6,066 bases of DNA from Flavobacteriales bacterium. GTDB taxonomy: Bacteria; Bacteroidota; Bacteroidia; Flavobacteriales_D; Crocinitomicaceae. The DNA is taken from NCBI GenBank assembly GCA_947476515.1, contig CANJQZ010000127.1, positions 1-6,066 on the forward strand, in the 5' to 3' direction. The notes beneath the pieces are model-generated. The model made no database searches and had not been told where the DNA came from. It saw only the letters and a program-made list of their open reading frames with translations. Of this stretch, positions 1 through 6,066 are shown one piece after another; the stretch's first letter is position 1, and the number at the start of each line of letters is the position of its first letter. Position numbers and translations under genes: made by a program.

Positions 1-1
1 C

Positions 2-1063
2 CCTAAAGAGAGGATTGATATACACTTTTTAGATTCCATAATCTGTGATGAACTTTCAAAAGAAGATGTACCAAAAGAATATGAGTTTTTAATAAAAAAT
101 GAGTTTGGGATTCCGATTAAATTTGTTGATGCACCTAAAACATATTCGCAAACTTTTGACACTTCAAAATGCATGAATACCAATCTTTTTCCAAATAACC
201 TTTTGGATGAGAACACTTATATTTATTTAAATTTCCCTAAAAAAAGTGCTTTTATTTTAAAGGAAATGAAAGTATATATCATAATTACATTTTTACTAGT
301 AGTATTGATTATTTCAGCTTTAATTTTTATGTTTCGGACCATTATTGATCAGAAGCGTTTGTCTGAGATGAAATCTGATTTTATTTCTAATATGACCCAT
401 GAGTTTAAAACACCAATATCTACCATTGCATTGGCTTGTGAAGCGTTGAATGACAATGATATGATTAAGAGCAACGCTCAGAAGGAATATATACCTTTTA
501 TAAAAATGATTTCAGAGGAGAATAAACGCTTAGAAATATTAGTTGAGGGAATATTACAAAGTGCTGTAATAAATAAAGGAGAAATTATATTTCAAAGGGA
601 ATCCATTAATTTAATCCCTATTATAGAGGAATTAATAAAGGCGGCTCGATTTAGATTGAATAATAATGGAAGTATTTCTTTTAAGGTACAGGGAGCCTCT
701 AGAGAGATTGAAGCGGATAAAATGCACACCACTAATATTATCGCGAATTTAATAGATAATGCGATTAAGTATAGTCCAAATGCACCTATTATAGATTTAT
801 TATTAATCTTCAATACTAATTCAATACAACTTGTCGTTACAGACCACGGAATTGGTATCAAGAAGGAATATTTATCTAGAATATTTGATAAATTGTATCG
901 GGTCCCAACGGGAAATATTCACAATGTAAAGGGATTTGGTCTGGGATTAAGTTATGTCAAAGCAATTTGCGAAGAATTTAATTGGGATTTAACTGTTAAG
1001 AGCATTGTAGGGGAAGGCACCGTGTTTATTATAAAATTTAATTCAGATAAAAATGGAAAATAA
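2..1063 (+). CDS. HAMP-less sensor histidine kinase, RprX-like (5' end off window)
   Basis: Inner-membrane sensor kinase that autophosphorylates on His and passes the phosphate to the regulator encoded next to it. The frame is open from base 2 with no stop, so the true start lies left of the window and the ATG at 173 is an internal Met. Numbering the 353 visible residues from base 2: 1-90 are the end of a periplasmic sensor region, ending in a LNFPKKSAFILKEM-like stretch typical of Bacteroidota RprX-type kinases; about 91-113 is a membrane helix; then a linker of only about a dozen residues with no room for a HAMP domain. The H box (MTHEFKTP) puts the phospho-acceptor at His133. The ATPase domain has an N box (NLIDNAIKYS, from Asn249), G1 (DHGIGI, Asp281), F box (IFDKLYR), G2 (GFGLGL, about 311-316) and a final GEGT. 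All catalytic motifs are intact. The gene overlaps the regulator by 11 bp, so the two are probably translationally coupled. The signal it senses cannot be read from the sequence. Confidence 0.95.
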   Translation, partial: PKERIDIHFLDSIICDELSKEDVPKEYEFLIKNEFGIPIKFVDAPKTYSQTFDTSKCMNTNLFPNNLLDENTYIYLNFPKKSAFILKEMKVYIIITFLLVVLIISALIFMFRTIIDQKRLSEMKSDFISNMTHEFKTPISTIALACEALNDNDMIKSNAQKEYIPFIKMISEENKRLEILVEGILQSAVINKGEIIFQRESINLIPIIEELIKAARFRLNNNGSISFKVQGASREIEADKMHTTNIIANLIDNAIKYSPNAPIIDLLLIFNTNSIQLVVTDHGIGIKKEYLSRIFDKLYRVPTGNIHNVKGFGLGLSYVKAICEEFNWDLTVKSIVGEGTVFIIKFNSDKNGK

Positions 1064-1745
1064 GTCAATTTTATTAGCGGAAGACGATGAAAATCTAGGA
1101 AATCTTTTGCATCAGTATTTACAGGGAAAAGGATTTATAACCACATTGGCCAAGAATGGCAAAGAGGCCTACTCGATGTTCGTTGAGAATAAATCTGGTT
1201 ATGACTTTATTATTTTAGATGTAATGATGCCAGGAATGGATGGATTTACTTTGGCAAAGGAAATAAGAGAAATAGATAAAAAAACCCCCATAATTTTTCT
1301 TACCGCAAAAGCCTTGAAAGAGGATAAGTTAACAGGATTTAGCATAGGTGCTGACGACTATATCACCAAACCATTTTCTATGGAAGAATTGATTGCTAGA
1401 ATTCACGCCATTAGCAGAAGAACAGGAATATTAGAAAAAGACATTAATAAAAGTTTGCAAATCGGCAACTTGCGCTATGAGCCGGAATTAAGTACCCTTC
1501 ATTTATCTGCTGGACCGAAGAAACTCACTACAAAAGAAAATCATCTTTTACATTTATTGATTCAGAATAAAAATGAAATTTTAGATCGTCAAGCAACTTT
1601 GCGTGCTATTTGGGGCGATGATAATTATTTTAATGGACGCAGTATGGATGTATACATTGCCAAACTGCGAAAATTATTAAAAGAAGATAATAGGATAGAA
1701 ATCATGAATATTCATGGGCTTGGCTTCAAATTAATAATTAAGTAA
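1053..1745 (+). CDS. OmpR/PhoB-family response regulator, RprY-like
   Basis: DNA-binding transcription factor and cognate partner of the overlapping kinase. The receiver domain (about residues 4-118) has the acidic pair Asp11/Asp12, phospho-acceptor Asp56 in ILDVMMPGMDG, the switch Thr84 and Lys106 in the TKPF motif, so it looks fully competent for phosphorylation. A winged-helix domain (about 136-229) follows, with the recognition-helix region at about 194-209 (NGRSMDVYIAKLRK) and a C-terminal IHGLGFKL hairpin where most family members have RGxGY. This combination is characteristic of RprY-like regulators in Bacteroidota. At 230 aa it has the normal family length. The start at 1053 lies inside the last codons of the kinase gene; no Shine-Dalgarno is visible, which is usual for this phylum. 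Only 14 bp separate its stop from the flippase start, suggesting co-transcription. Its target genes are not identifiable from this window. Confidence 0.96.
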   Translation: MENKSILLAEDDENLGNLLHQYLQGKGFITTLAKNGKEAYSMFVENKSGYDFIILDVMMPGMDGFTLAKEIREIDKKTPIIFLTAKALKEDKLTGFSIGADDYITKPFSMEELIARIHAISRRTGILEKDINKSLQIGNLRYEPELSTLHLSAGPKKLTTKENHLLHLLIQNKNEILDRQATLRAIWGDDNYFNGRSMDVYIAKLRKLLKEDNRIEIMNIHGLGFKLIIK

Positions 1746-1759
1746 GCTACAGCTATTCA

Positions 1760-3202
1760 ATGCAAAAACAATTTCTTTCTAATTTAATTATAACCATTTT
1801 ATTAAATCTATTGGTAAAGCCAGTGGCACTTTTTGCTATTGATGCAAGCGTTCAAAATAGAGTAGGAGAAGCTGAATATGGATTGTATTTTACGCTCTTA
1901 AACCTAACGGTTATATTTAATATTTTTCTTGATTTTGGTATCAATAATTATACAACAAAAAGAATAGCCCAACAGACGACAAATCAAGCTAATTTTTTTG
2001 GAAGTATAATGGTCTTTCGCCTGATATTATTCATATTCTATGCATTAGTTGTTTCCCTTACAGCCATTATATTGGGTTATGGTTGGAGGGAATTTCATAT
2101 TCTATTATTTCTCGTAATTAATCAATTACTTATCCTATCTATTGCCTTTTTTAGAAGCCATTTTTCAGGATTACATCTATTTAAAACGGATGCAATTATC
2201 TCCATTATGGATCGATTTTTATTGATTCTGATCGCGGGCTATTTATTATTTATTTCAAATTCGGACCTAATAACAATTGATAGCTTTGTTTACATACAAA
2301 CCATATGTTACTTCATTACTTTTATTGTAGGTTGGACGGTATTAAACAAGCAAATTAAAGGTCCCTTGTTTCATTGGGATTTTAAAGGAAGCTTAGCAAT
2401 AATAAAACAAAGTTTACCATATGCCGCATTGATTTTATTAATGCTTTTATATAATAGAAGTGATGCGGTAATTTTAGAGCGTATTCATATAAATGGACGA
2501 ATTGAGGCTGGATTTTATGCGCAAGGATTTCGATTGTTAGATGCTTTATATATGTTTGGGATGATCTTCGCCGGACTCTTGTTCCCGATGTTTTCTCGCT
2601 TATTAAAAAATACAATTGATGAGGTAACGCCCTTACTTCAAACGGCAGGTAATTTATTAGTTGGAGGTTCAATTGTAATTGTAACCATTAGCCTCTTCAA
2701 TGCAGAATTTTTTCTTGATTTACTCTATCACAATGTTAATTCTAGTTCTATACTTTCTTTCCAGTTGCTTATTTCTTGTTTTATTCCAATCTGCATTAAT
2801 TTTATTTTTGGGACGCTTTTAACAGCCAATGGAAATCTAAAAATACTTAATATCATTTCTTTTTCTGCGGTTATATTTAGTATAGGATTAAACTTATTTA
2901 TAATTCCAGGTAATGGAGCTGTCGGGGCAGCATTGGTAGCCCTTTGCACCCAAAGTTTAGTAGCCCTTATTCAGATGAACTATGGTTTAAAATGCATTCA
3001 ATTGAAATTATCATTTAAGGACTTTCTCCCCTATTTAATTTTAATAGGAAGCATGATTCTTTTTGGTTATTCACTTCAATTAGTGCAGTTGAATCCATTA
3101 TTAGCCGTTTGTATATTTGCTTTATTTGGACTATTTCTCCTGTTTGCATTATCTCTAATCGATATTAAAAACATTAAAAAAATGTTTTTTTCTAAAGCAT
3201 AA
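1760..3202 (+). CDS. Wzx-like oligosaccharide flippase (polysaccharide biosynthesis protein family)
   Basis: Integral inner-membrane protein of the MOP (MVF/PST) superfamily, expected to flip undecaprenyl-linked oligosaccharide units from the cytoplasmic to the periplasmic face. The 480 residues form about 14 hydrophobic helices (roughly 7-27, 43-63, 83-106, 112-131, 152-167, 176-194, 217-233, 262-280, 297-317, 333-352, 362-383, 387-408, 424-441, 447-467), the usual number and length for this family. Supporting motifs are the N-terminal FLSNLI...LLVKP stretch, VGEAEYGLYFTLLNL (35-49), YNRSDAVILERI (231-242) in the seventh helix, and GNGAVGAALVAL (384-395), the typical C-terminal family signature. 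The start at 1760 gives the expected short cytoplasmic N-terminus before helix 1. It follows the regulator gene by 14 bp with no room for an independent promoter in the gap. The substrate is unknown; O-antigen, capsule or exopolysaccharide units are all possible. Confidence 0.92.
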   Translation: MQKQFLSNLIITILLNLLVKPVALFAIDASVQNRVGEAEYGLYFTLLNLTVIFNIFLDFGINNYTTKRIAQQTTNQANFFGSIMVFRLILFIFYALVVSLTAIILGYGWREFHILLFLVINQLLILSIAFFRSHFSGLHLFKTDAIISIMDRFLLILIAGYLLFISNSDLITIDSFVYIQTICYFITFIVGWTVLNKQIKGPLFHWDFKGSLAIIKQSLPYAALILLMLLYNRSDAVILERIHINGRIEAGFYAQGFRLLDALYMFGMIFAGLLFPMFSRLLKNTIDEVTPLLQTAGNLLVGGSIVIVTISLFNAEFFLDLLYHNVNSSSILSFQLLISCFIPICINFIFGTLLTANGNLKILNIISFSAVIFSIGLNLFIIPGNGAVGAALVALCTQSLVALIQMNYGLKCIQLKLSFKDFLPYLILIGSMILFGYSLQLVQLNPLLAVCIFALFGLFLLFALSLIDIKNIKKMFFSKA

Positions 3203-3214
3203 GCCAATAAATCA

Positions 3215-3237
3215 ATTCGCAATGAGTTATTGCAAAT
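3215..3237. repeat. Imperfect inverted repeat upstream of the Wzz gene
   Basis: ATTCGCAAT (3215-3223) and ATTGCAAAT (3229-3237) are inverted copies matching at 8 of 9 positions around a 5-bp spacer, GAGTT. The right arm overlaps the possible -33 element of the promoter at 3230-3258, so an operator is possible. As RNA it would give an AU-rich hairpin with one mismatch just after the flippase stop, but no U-tract follows, so a terminator is less likely. Function is inferred only from position. Confidence 0.4.
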
Positions 3238-3262
3238 CTTATAAATAACTTATCTTCGCAAT
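3216..3262 (+). repeat. Direct repeat of TTCGCAAT flanking the promoter
   Basis: The octamer TTCGCAAT occurs exactly at 3216-3223 and again at 3255-3262, 39 bp apart. The first copy is in the left arm of the inverted repeat; the second overlaps the downstream half of the putative -7 box. With the inverted, near-matching copy at 3229-3236 this makes three related octamers inside 47 bp. It could be a regulator-binding array or chance in AT-rich DNA. Confidence 0.35.
3230..3258 (+). promoter_or_regulatory. Candidate Bacteroidota-type promoter for the Wzz-ligase pair
   Basis: TATCTTCG at 3251-3258 matches the phylum's TAnnTTTG -7 consensus at five of six fixed positions. A TTG at 3230-3232 lies 18 bp upstream, where the -33 TTTG element is expected. 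The implied start of transcription would leave a leader of only about 10-15 nt before the ATG at 3277. This is the only gap on the plus strand large enough for a promoter. It suggests the Wzz and ligase genes can be transcribed apart from the TCS-flippase genes. It is inferred from the consensus, with no experimental support. Confidence 0.55.
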
Positions 3263-3276
3263 AAAATTGAATAAGT

Positions 3277-4266
3277 ATGGCAAATGACTCTTCAAATCTT
3301 TCCTCTCAAAGCGATAGTTTATTTCGTTTTTTATGGGATAAAAGGAAAGCAATTTTTTTAATTTCTTTGATGGTTGCTATTGCTTCAACGATAGTAAGTT
3401 TATTAATTAAGCCACTTTTTTTATCTACAGCCATAGTCTTTCCTGCTGCAACGAGTAGTGTTTCCTTCTCGGATCAACGAAATGCAAAATCTGCGGCAAT
3501 GGATTTTGGAGAAGAGGAACAATCCGAACAATTGGTTCAAATTCTTCAGTCATCGAGAATTAGAGATAAAATAGTTTCAGAATTCAAGTTGTTGAAACAT
3601 TATGACATTTCGGAAAATGATGTAAACAAGCATTTTAAATTGAGTCAAGCTTATGATGGTCATTTCGCTTTTACAAGAACTCGTTATGGATCGATTAGAA
3701 TTGATGTTTTAGATGAAGACCCAAAGTTGGCAGCAGCCATGGCAAATAAAATTGTTGATTTAATTGATACGGTTAAAAATGACATGATTGCTGAGAGAAC
3801 AATTCCTGCATTTGAAGTCAACTTAAGGAAAAAACAACAAATGGAAAGAGAGCGTGATTCTATTTTAACACGACTGGATAGTTTAGCCAATCTTGGCGTC
3901 ATAGCATTAGAGGTGAGATCAAATTTGTTTCAAGCGTATGTTGATTCTAAAAATCCAGCGGATAGAGAAGAGTTGAAGAGGAAAATAGAAGTAAATATGA
4001 AATTTGGCGCTATGTATGATGGTTTGGAATATATGCGCAATGAAAAAATTGTGAAATTGGAAGATTTTAGAATTTCCTATGAGCAAGCAGAATCTGATGC
4101 CAACGCAAAATTCAATCATAAATTTGTGGTAGAAAAAGCGGTAGTCGCAGACAAAAAAGAGAAACCCAAGCGACTTATCATCGTTCTTGTCTCAACAATG
4201 GCTGGATTTCTATTCTCTATTTTCGGATTGTTATTATATGATCGATATAAGGCGTTCGCAAAATAA
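3277..4266 (+). CDS. Wzz-family polysaccharide chain-length determinant / co-polymerase
   Basis: Inner-membrane protein of the Wzz (PCP) family, which sets the length of polysaccharide chains made by a Wzy polymerase. The 329 residues show the family layout: a short cytoplasmic N-terminus, helix 1 at about 25-44, a large periplasmic region (about 45-299), and helix 2 at about 300-321 preceded by KEKPKR, the proline-containing approach usual before the second helix. The first periplasmic part (about 46-165) includes SDQRNAKSAA and the segment SEQLVQILQSSRIRDKIV, typical of Wzz domains (subunits chosen by length, then DEDPKLAAAMANKIVDLI). Residues about 178-280 are charged and helical, probably coiled coil. 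It ends eight residues after helix 2, with no Walker A motif or C-terminal tyrosine-rich tail, so it is not fused to a BY-kinase. No polysaccharide export porin lies next to it. The start at 3277 follows the candidate promoter closely and has no Shine-Dalgarno. It is probably one unit with the ligase gene 5 bp downstream. Confidence 0.88.
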   Translation: MANDSSNLSSQSDSLFRFLWDKRKAIFLISLMVAIASTIVSLLIKPLFLSTAIVFPAATSSVSFSDQRNAKSAAMDFGEEEQSEQLVQILQSSRIRDKIVSEFKLLKHYDISENDVNKHFKLSQAYDGHFAFTRTRYGSIRIDVLDEDPKLAAAMANKIVDLIDTVKNDMIAERTIPAFEVNLRKKQQMERERDSILTRLDSLANLGVIALEVRSNLFQAYVDSKNPADREELKRKIEVNMKFGAMYDGLEYMRNEKIVKLEDFRISYEQAESDANAKFNHKFVVEKAVVADKKEKPKRLIIVLVSTMAGFLFSIFGLLLYDRYKAFAK

Positions 4267-4271
4267 TTCTT

Positions 4272-5705
4272 TTGATTTCAAAACTAAATTATACCGCACT
4301 TAGTATTGGGGTCTTTTTGAGCCTTTTCTTTGCCGTTGCAATTTTTTATGACCAACAATTCCTATTTGCCATACCCTTGGCCTTAGGCGCGTTGTATTTC
4401 GCTTTATTTCAAACAGAGGAAGCGTTCCTTGCGCTTGCTTTTTTAACTCCCCTGTCTTTTAATATTGAAGAATATGTCGATGGATTTGGACTTTACATTC
4501 CAACAGAGCCTTTATTATTTGGATTAATGTTGTATTTATGTGCCCTGCAGATAAAAGTCCCTTTTCTCAATAATAAAATATTTAGTCACCCCATAATTCT
4601 TTCCTGGTTTGCCATATTAATTTGGATGTTTATTACAGCAATTACCAGTTCTAATCCCATTATATCGTTTAAATTTATTTTATCCAAATTATGGTTCATT
4701 ATTCCAATGTTACTTTTTGGAACATACTTTTTTAATGAATCTAAAAACAGAATTGTTTTTTTATGGTTGTTTGTAATTGGGACAGTCCTCAGTATTTTAT
4801 ATACTATTGGACAGCATGCTAGTTTTAATTTTGGTGAAAAAGAAAGTCATTGGGTTATGTGGCCTTTCTTTAAAGACCATACTATTTATGGAGCTATAGT
4901 GGCACTTGTCCTTCCCTTAGTTTTGATATTAATATTTATAAAGAAGAATACTCCACTCATTCAAATGGTATTGTTTTCTTTATTGGTAATTGTTTTATTA
5001 GGGCTTTATTTTTCCTATACTAGAGCAGCATGGCTAAGTATATTTTGCGCCTTTATTTTCGGATTTTTAGTGCATATAAAGTTGAATAAAAAAATCATAT
5101 ATGGAGTTCTAATTCTCGGAATGCTTATCACTTATTTTAAATGGGATTCCATCCAAATGGAATTAGCAAGAAATAAAGAGGAGCATACAACAGAGCAATT
5201 TGGTGAACGGCTTCAAAGTGCCGCTAATGTCACAACAGACGCATCGAATTTGGAAAGAATAAATCGTTGGAATTGTGCCATTGATATGTTTAAGGATCGA
5301 CCGATATTTGGATACGGTCCAGGAACCTTTTCTTTTGAATATGCGAGGTTTCAGCAGGCAAAAAACCTAACCATTATTTCTACACATAATGGAGATATGG
5401 GTAATGCCCACAGTGAATATTTGAGCGCCTTATCGGAAATGGGTTTTATAGGATTAATTTTATTTGCCCTTTTTGTTTTTGTGTTATTTTCCACTTCCAT
5501 TCGCTTATATCATTATTATTCGTGGAAGGAAAGGGCTCAAAAGGCATTGGTAATGGGTATAATTACTGCTCTAGCAAGTTATTTCATCCATGCATTTTTG
5601 AATAATTTTCTAGATACCGATAAAGCAGCAGTGCCTGTTTTTGCATTGTGCTCCTTTATAGTTGTTTTAGATGTTCAAAGAAGACGCTCTATGGAGTTTA
5701 GTTAA
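4272..5705 (+). CDS. O-antigen ligase/polymerase family membrane protein (WaaL/Wzy-like), TTG start
   Basis: Polytopic inner-membrane protein with the O-antigen ligase (Wzy_C) domain. Members either join polysaccharide to lipid A-core (WaaL) or polymerise repeat units (Wzy), using undecaprenyl-linked glycans on the periplasmic side. The 477 residues hold about 12-14 hydrophobic helices with a large periplasmic loop at about 289-387. Family signatures are YFSYTRAAWLS (246-256, Arg251), RINRWNCAIDMFKDRPIFGYGPG (Arg329 to Gly351), and NAHSEYLSALSEMGFIGL (378-395) with the conserved His380. The last region matches the usual AHNxYLxxxxExGxxG pattern. The predicted start is TTG at 4272: upstream in frame a stop lies at 4248-4250 with no ATG between, and the first internal ATG is Met86, after several helices. 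It begins 5 bp after the Wzz stop, so the two are probably co-transcribed. Ligase and polymerase cannot be told apart by sequence alone; the neighbouring Wzz favours a polymerase role. Confidence 0.88.
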   Translation: MISKLNYTALSIGVFLSLFFAVAIFYDQQFLFAIPLALGALYFALFQTEEAFLALAFLTPLSFNIEEYVDGFGLYIPTEPLLFGLMLYLCALQIKVPFLNNKIFSHPIILSWFAILIWMFITAITSSNPIISFKFILSKLWFIIPMLLFGTYFFNESKNRIVFLWLFVIGTVLSILYTIGQHASFNFGEKESHWVMWPFFKDHTIYGAIVALVLPLVLILIFIKKNTPLIQMVLFSLLVIVLLGLYFSYTRAAWLSIFCAFIFGFLVHIKLNKKIIYGVLILGMLITYFKWDSIQMELARNKEEHTTEQFGERLQSAANVTTDASNLERINRWNCAIDMFKDRPIFGYGPGTFSFEYARFQQAKNLTIISTHNGDMGNAHSEYLSALSEMGFIGLILFALFVFVLFSTSIRLYHYYSWKERAQKALVMGIITALASYFIHAFLNNFLDTDKAAVPVFALCSFIVVLDVQRRRSMEFS

Positions 5706-5708
5706 TCT

Positions 5709-5738
5709 ACCCTTATCTACTGACCCAAAGGGAAGGGT
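5709..5738. terminator. Possible weak hairpin at the convergent gene ends
   Basis: ACCCTT (5709-5714) can pair with AAGGGT (5733-5738), and CCC-AAA-GGG (5724-5732) can form a small inner stem. It lies across the 7-bp gap between the ligase stop (5705) and the EnvC-like stop, mostly inside the latter gene. Only TTT follows on the plus strand, so it is a poor intrinsic terminator by itself. The position is right for a shared bidirectional terminator. Confidence 0.25.
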
Positions 5739-6066
5739 TTAACGATTGGATTAAAGTTCCATTAACAACATGAACTTCAAAATGCAGTACCGATAAATTT
5801 CCTTCGTCTAACATCAAAGACCCTACACTTTGTTTCGTGCTAATTTTATCTCCTGTTTTCACATAGGATTCTTGTAGGTTACTGTATACAGTACGGTAAT
5901 TTCCATGTTTAATAATCACCACTTTTCCTGCACCAGAAACATTAATCACTGCACTTACCTCACCTTCAAATACGGCTCTTACTTTGGTGTGCGCCGCACA
6001 GGTGATGTCAATACCATTATTATTAACGACAACTCCTGGCAAGGTAGGATGTGCATTATTTCCATA
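5713..6066 (-). CDS. envC: EnvC-like murein hydrolase activator, degenerate M23/LytM domain (5' end off window)
   Basis: Periplasmic protein whose LytM domain, in the EnvC family, activates cell-wall amidases during cell separation rather than cutting peptidoglycan itself. Only the C-terminal 117 residues are visible. The frame stays open to the right edge (it reads YGNNAHPTL...), so the TTG at 6042 is an internal Leu codon, not a start. Numbered from the edge, the M23 fold is clear: GID (18-20), VRAVFEGEVS (29-38), VIIKHGNYRTVYSNL (50-64), KTGDKISTKQSVGSL (70-84), LHFEVHV (94-100), and a final LNPSLWVSR. Of the usual zinc ligands, Asp20 and His95 remain, but the first His is Asn16 and the first His of HxH is Val93. 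The catalytic His of YxH is also replaced, by Asn63. This loss is what an EnvC-type non-catalytic activator should show. The N-terminal coiled coil expected for EnvC would be off-window. It converges on the ligase gene and is probably unrelated to it in regulation. Confidence 0.87.
   Translation of the reverse strand, partial: YGNNAHPTLPGVVVNNNGIDITCAAHTKVRAVFEGEVSAVINVSGAGKVVIIKHGNYRTVYSNLQESYVKTGDKISTKQSVGSLMLDEGNLSVLHFEVHVVNGTLIQSLNPSLWVSR

Noticed and set aside
592..861. Minus-strand open frame of 89 codons inside the kinase gene
   Set aside because: It lies wholly within the ATPase domain coding region, has no recognisable motif, and is explained as a shadow of a strongly supported gene.
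2382..2949. Two minus-strand open frames (2382-2672 and 2728-2949) inside the flippase gene
   Set aside because: Both are antisense to a well-supported 14-helix protein and show no domain or start signal of their own.
3215..3237. Inverted repeat as an intrinsic terminator of the flippase gene
   Set aside because: The stem is AU-rich with a mismatch and no run of T follows, so the operator reading was kept as the more likely one, at low confidence.
3684..4119. Two minus-strand open frames (3684-3902 and 3919-4119) inside the Wzz gene
   Set aside because: They are antisense to the periplasmic part of Wzz and have no family resemblance or promoter; they are chance open frames.
4160..4266. A BY-kinase domain fused to or following the Wzz protein
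   Set aside because: The protein ends eight residues after its second membrane helix, and no Walker A motif or tyrosine cluster occurs there or in the next gene.
1..6066. A previously undescribed system, such as a defence module, mobile element, CRISPR array or retron
   Set aside because: All plus-strand genes and the minus-strand gene belong to familiar envelope families. There are no spaced repeats, transposase motifs, terminal inverted repeats or tRNA-like structures, and no long non-coding stretches.

Overview
The window is AT-rich DNA, most likely from a member of the Bacteroidota. Three things point that way. The two-component pair is of the RprX/RprY type: a kinase with no HAMP domain, and a regulator whose DNA-binding domain carries the NYFNGRSMDVYIAKLRK-type block. 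None of the visible starts has a clear Shine-Dalgarno sequence. The one real intergenic gap carries a TAnnTTTG-like promoter box of the kind used by this phylum. I cannot place it below phylum with confidence.

Layout. Positions 2-1063 (+) hold the 3' part of a sensor histidine kinase gene that runs off the left edge. It overlaps by 11 bp an OmpR-type response regulator (1053-1745). After 14 bp comes a 14-helix Wzx-like polysaccharide flippase (1760-3202). A 74-bp gap follows, with a candidate promoter, an imperfect inverted repeat and a repeated octamer. Then come a Wzz-type chain-length protein (3277-4266) and, 5 bp on, an O-antigen ligase/polymerase-family membrane protein starting at TTG (4272-5705). 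The last gene, on the minus strand, is the C-terminal part of an EnvC-like degenerate M23/LytM protein (5713-6066); its 5' part lies off the right edge. It converges on the ligase gene with only 7 bp between the stops.

How the parts fit. The plus-strand genes give an envelope-signalling module followed by the membrane-handling steps of a surface polysaccharide: flipping of lipid-linked units (Wzx-like), control of chain length (Wzz-like), and polymerisation or ligation (Wzy/WaaL-like). No glycosyltransferase, sugar-nucleotide enzyme, export porin or tyrosine kinase is visible, so the sugar-assembly genes must lie elsewhere. The EnvC-like protein belongs to cell-wall remodelling and is probably in a separate transcription unit.

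Novelty. I see no undescribed system here. The genes belong to known families. The points worth a second look are the tight TCS-flippase coupling, the symmetrical motif around the Wzz promoter, the TTG start, and the cassette's lack of glycosyltransferases. No RNA genes, CRISPR arrays, insertion sequences or attachment sites were seen, and no intergenic stretch exceeds 74 bp.
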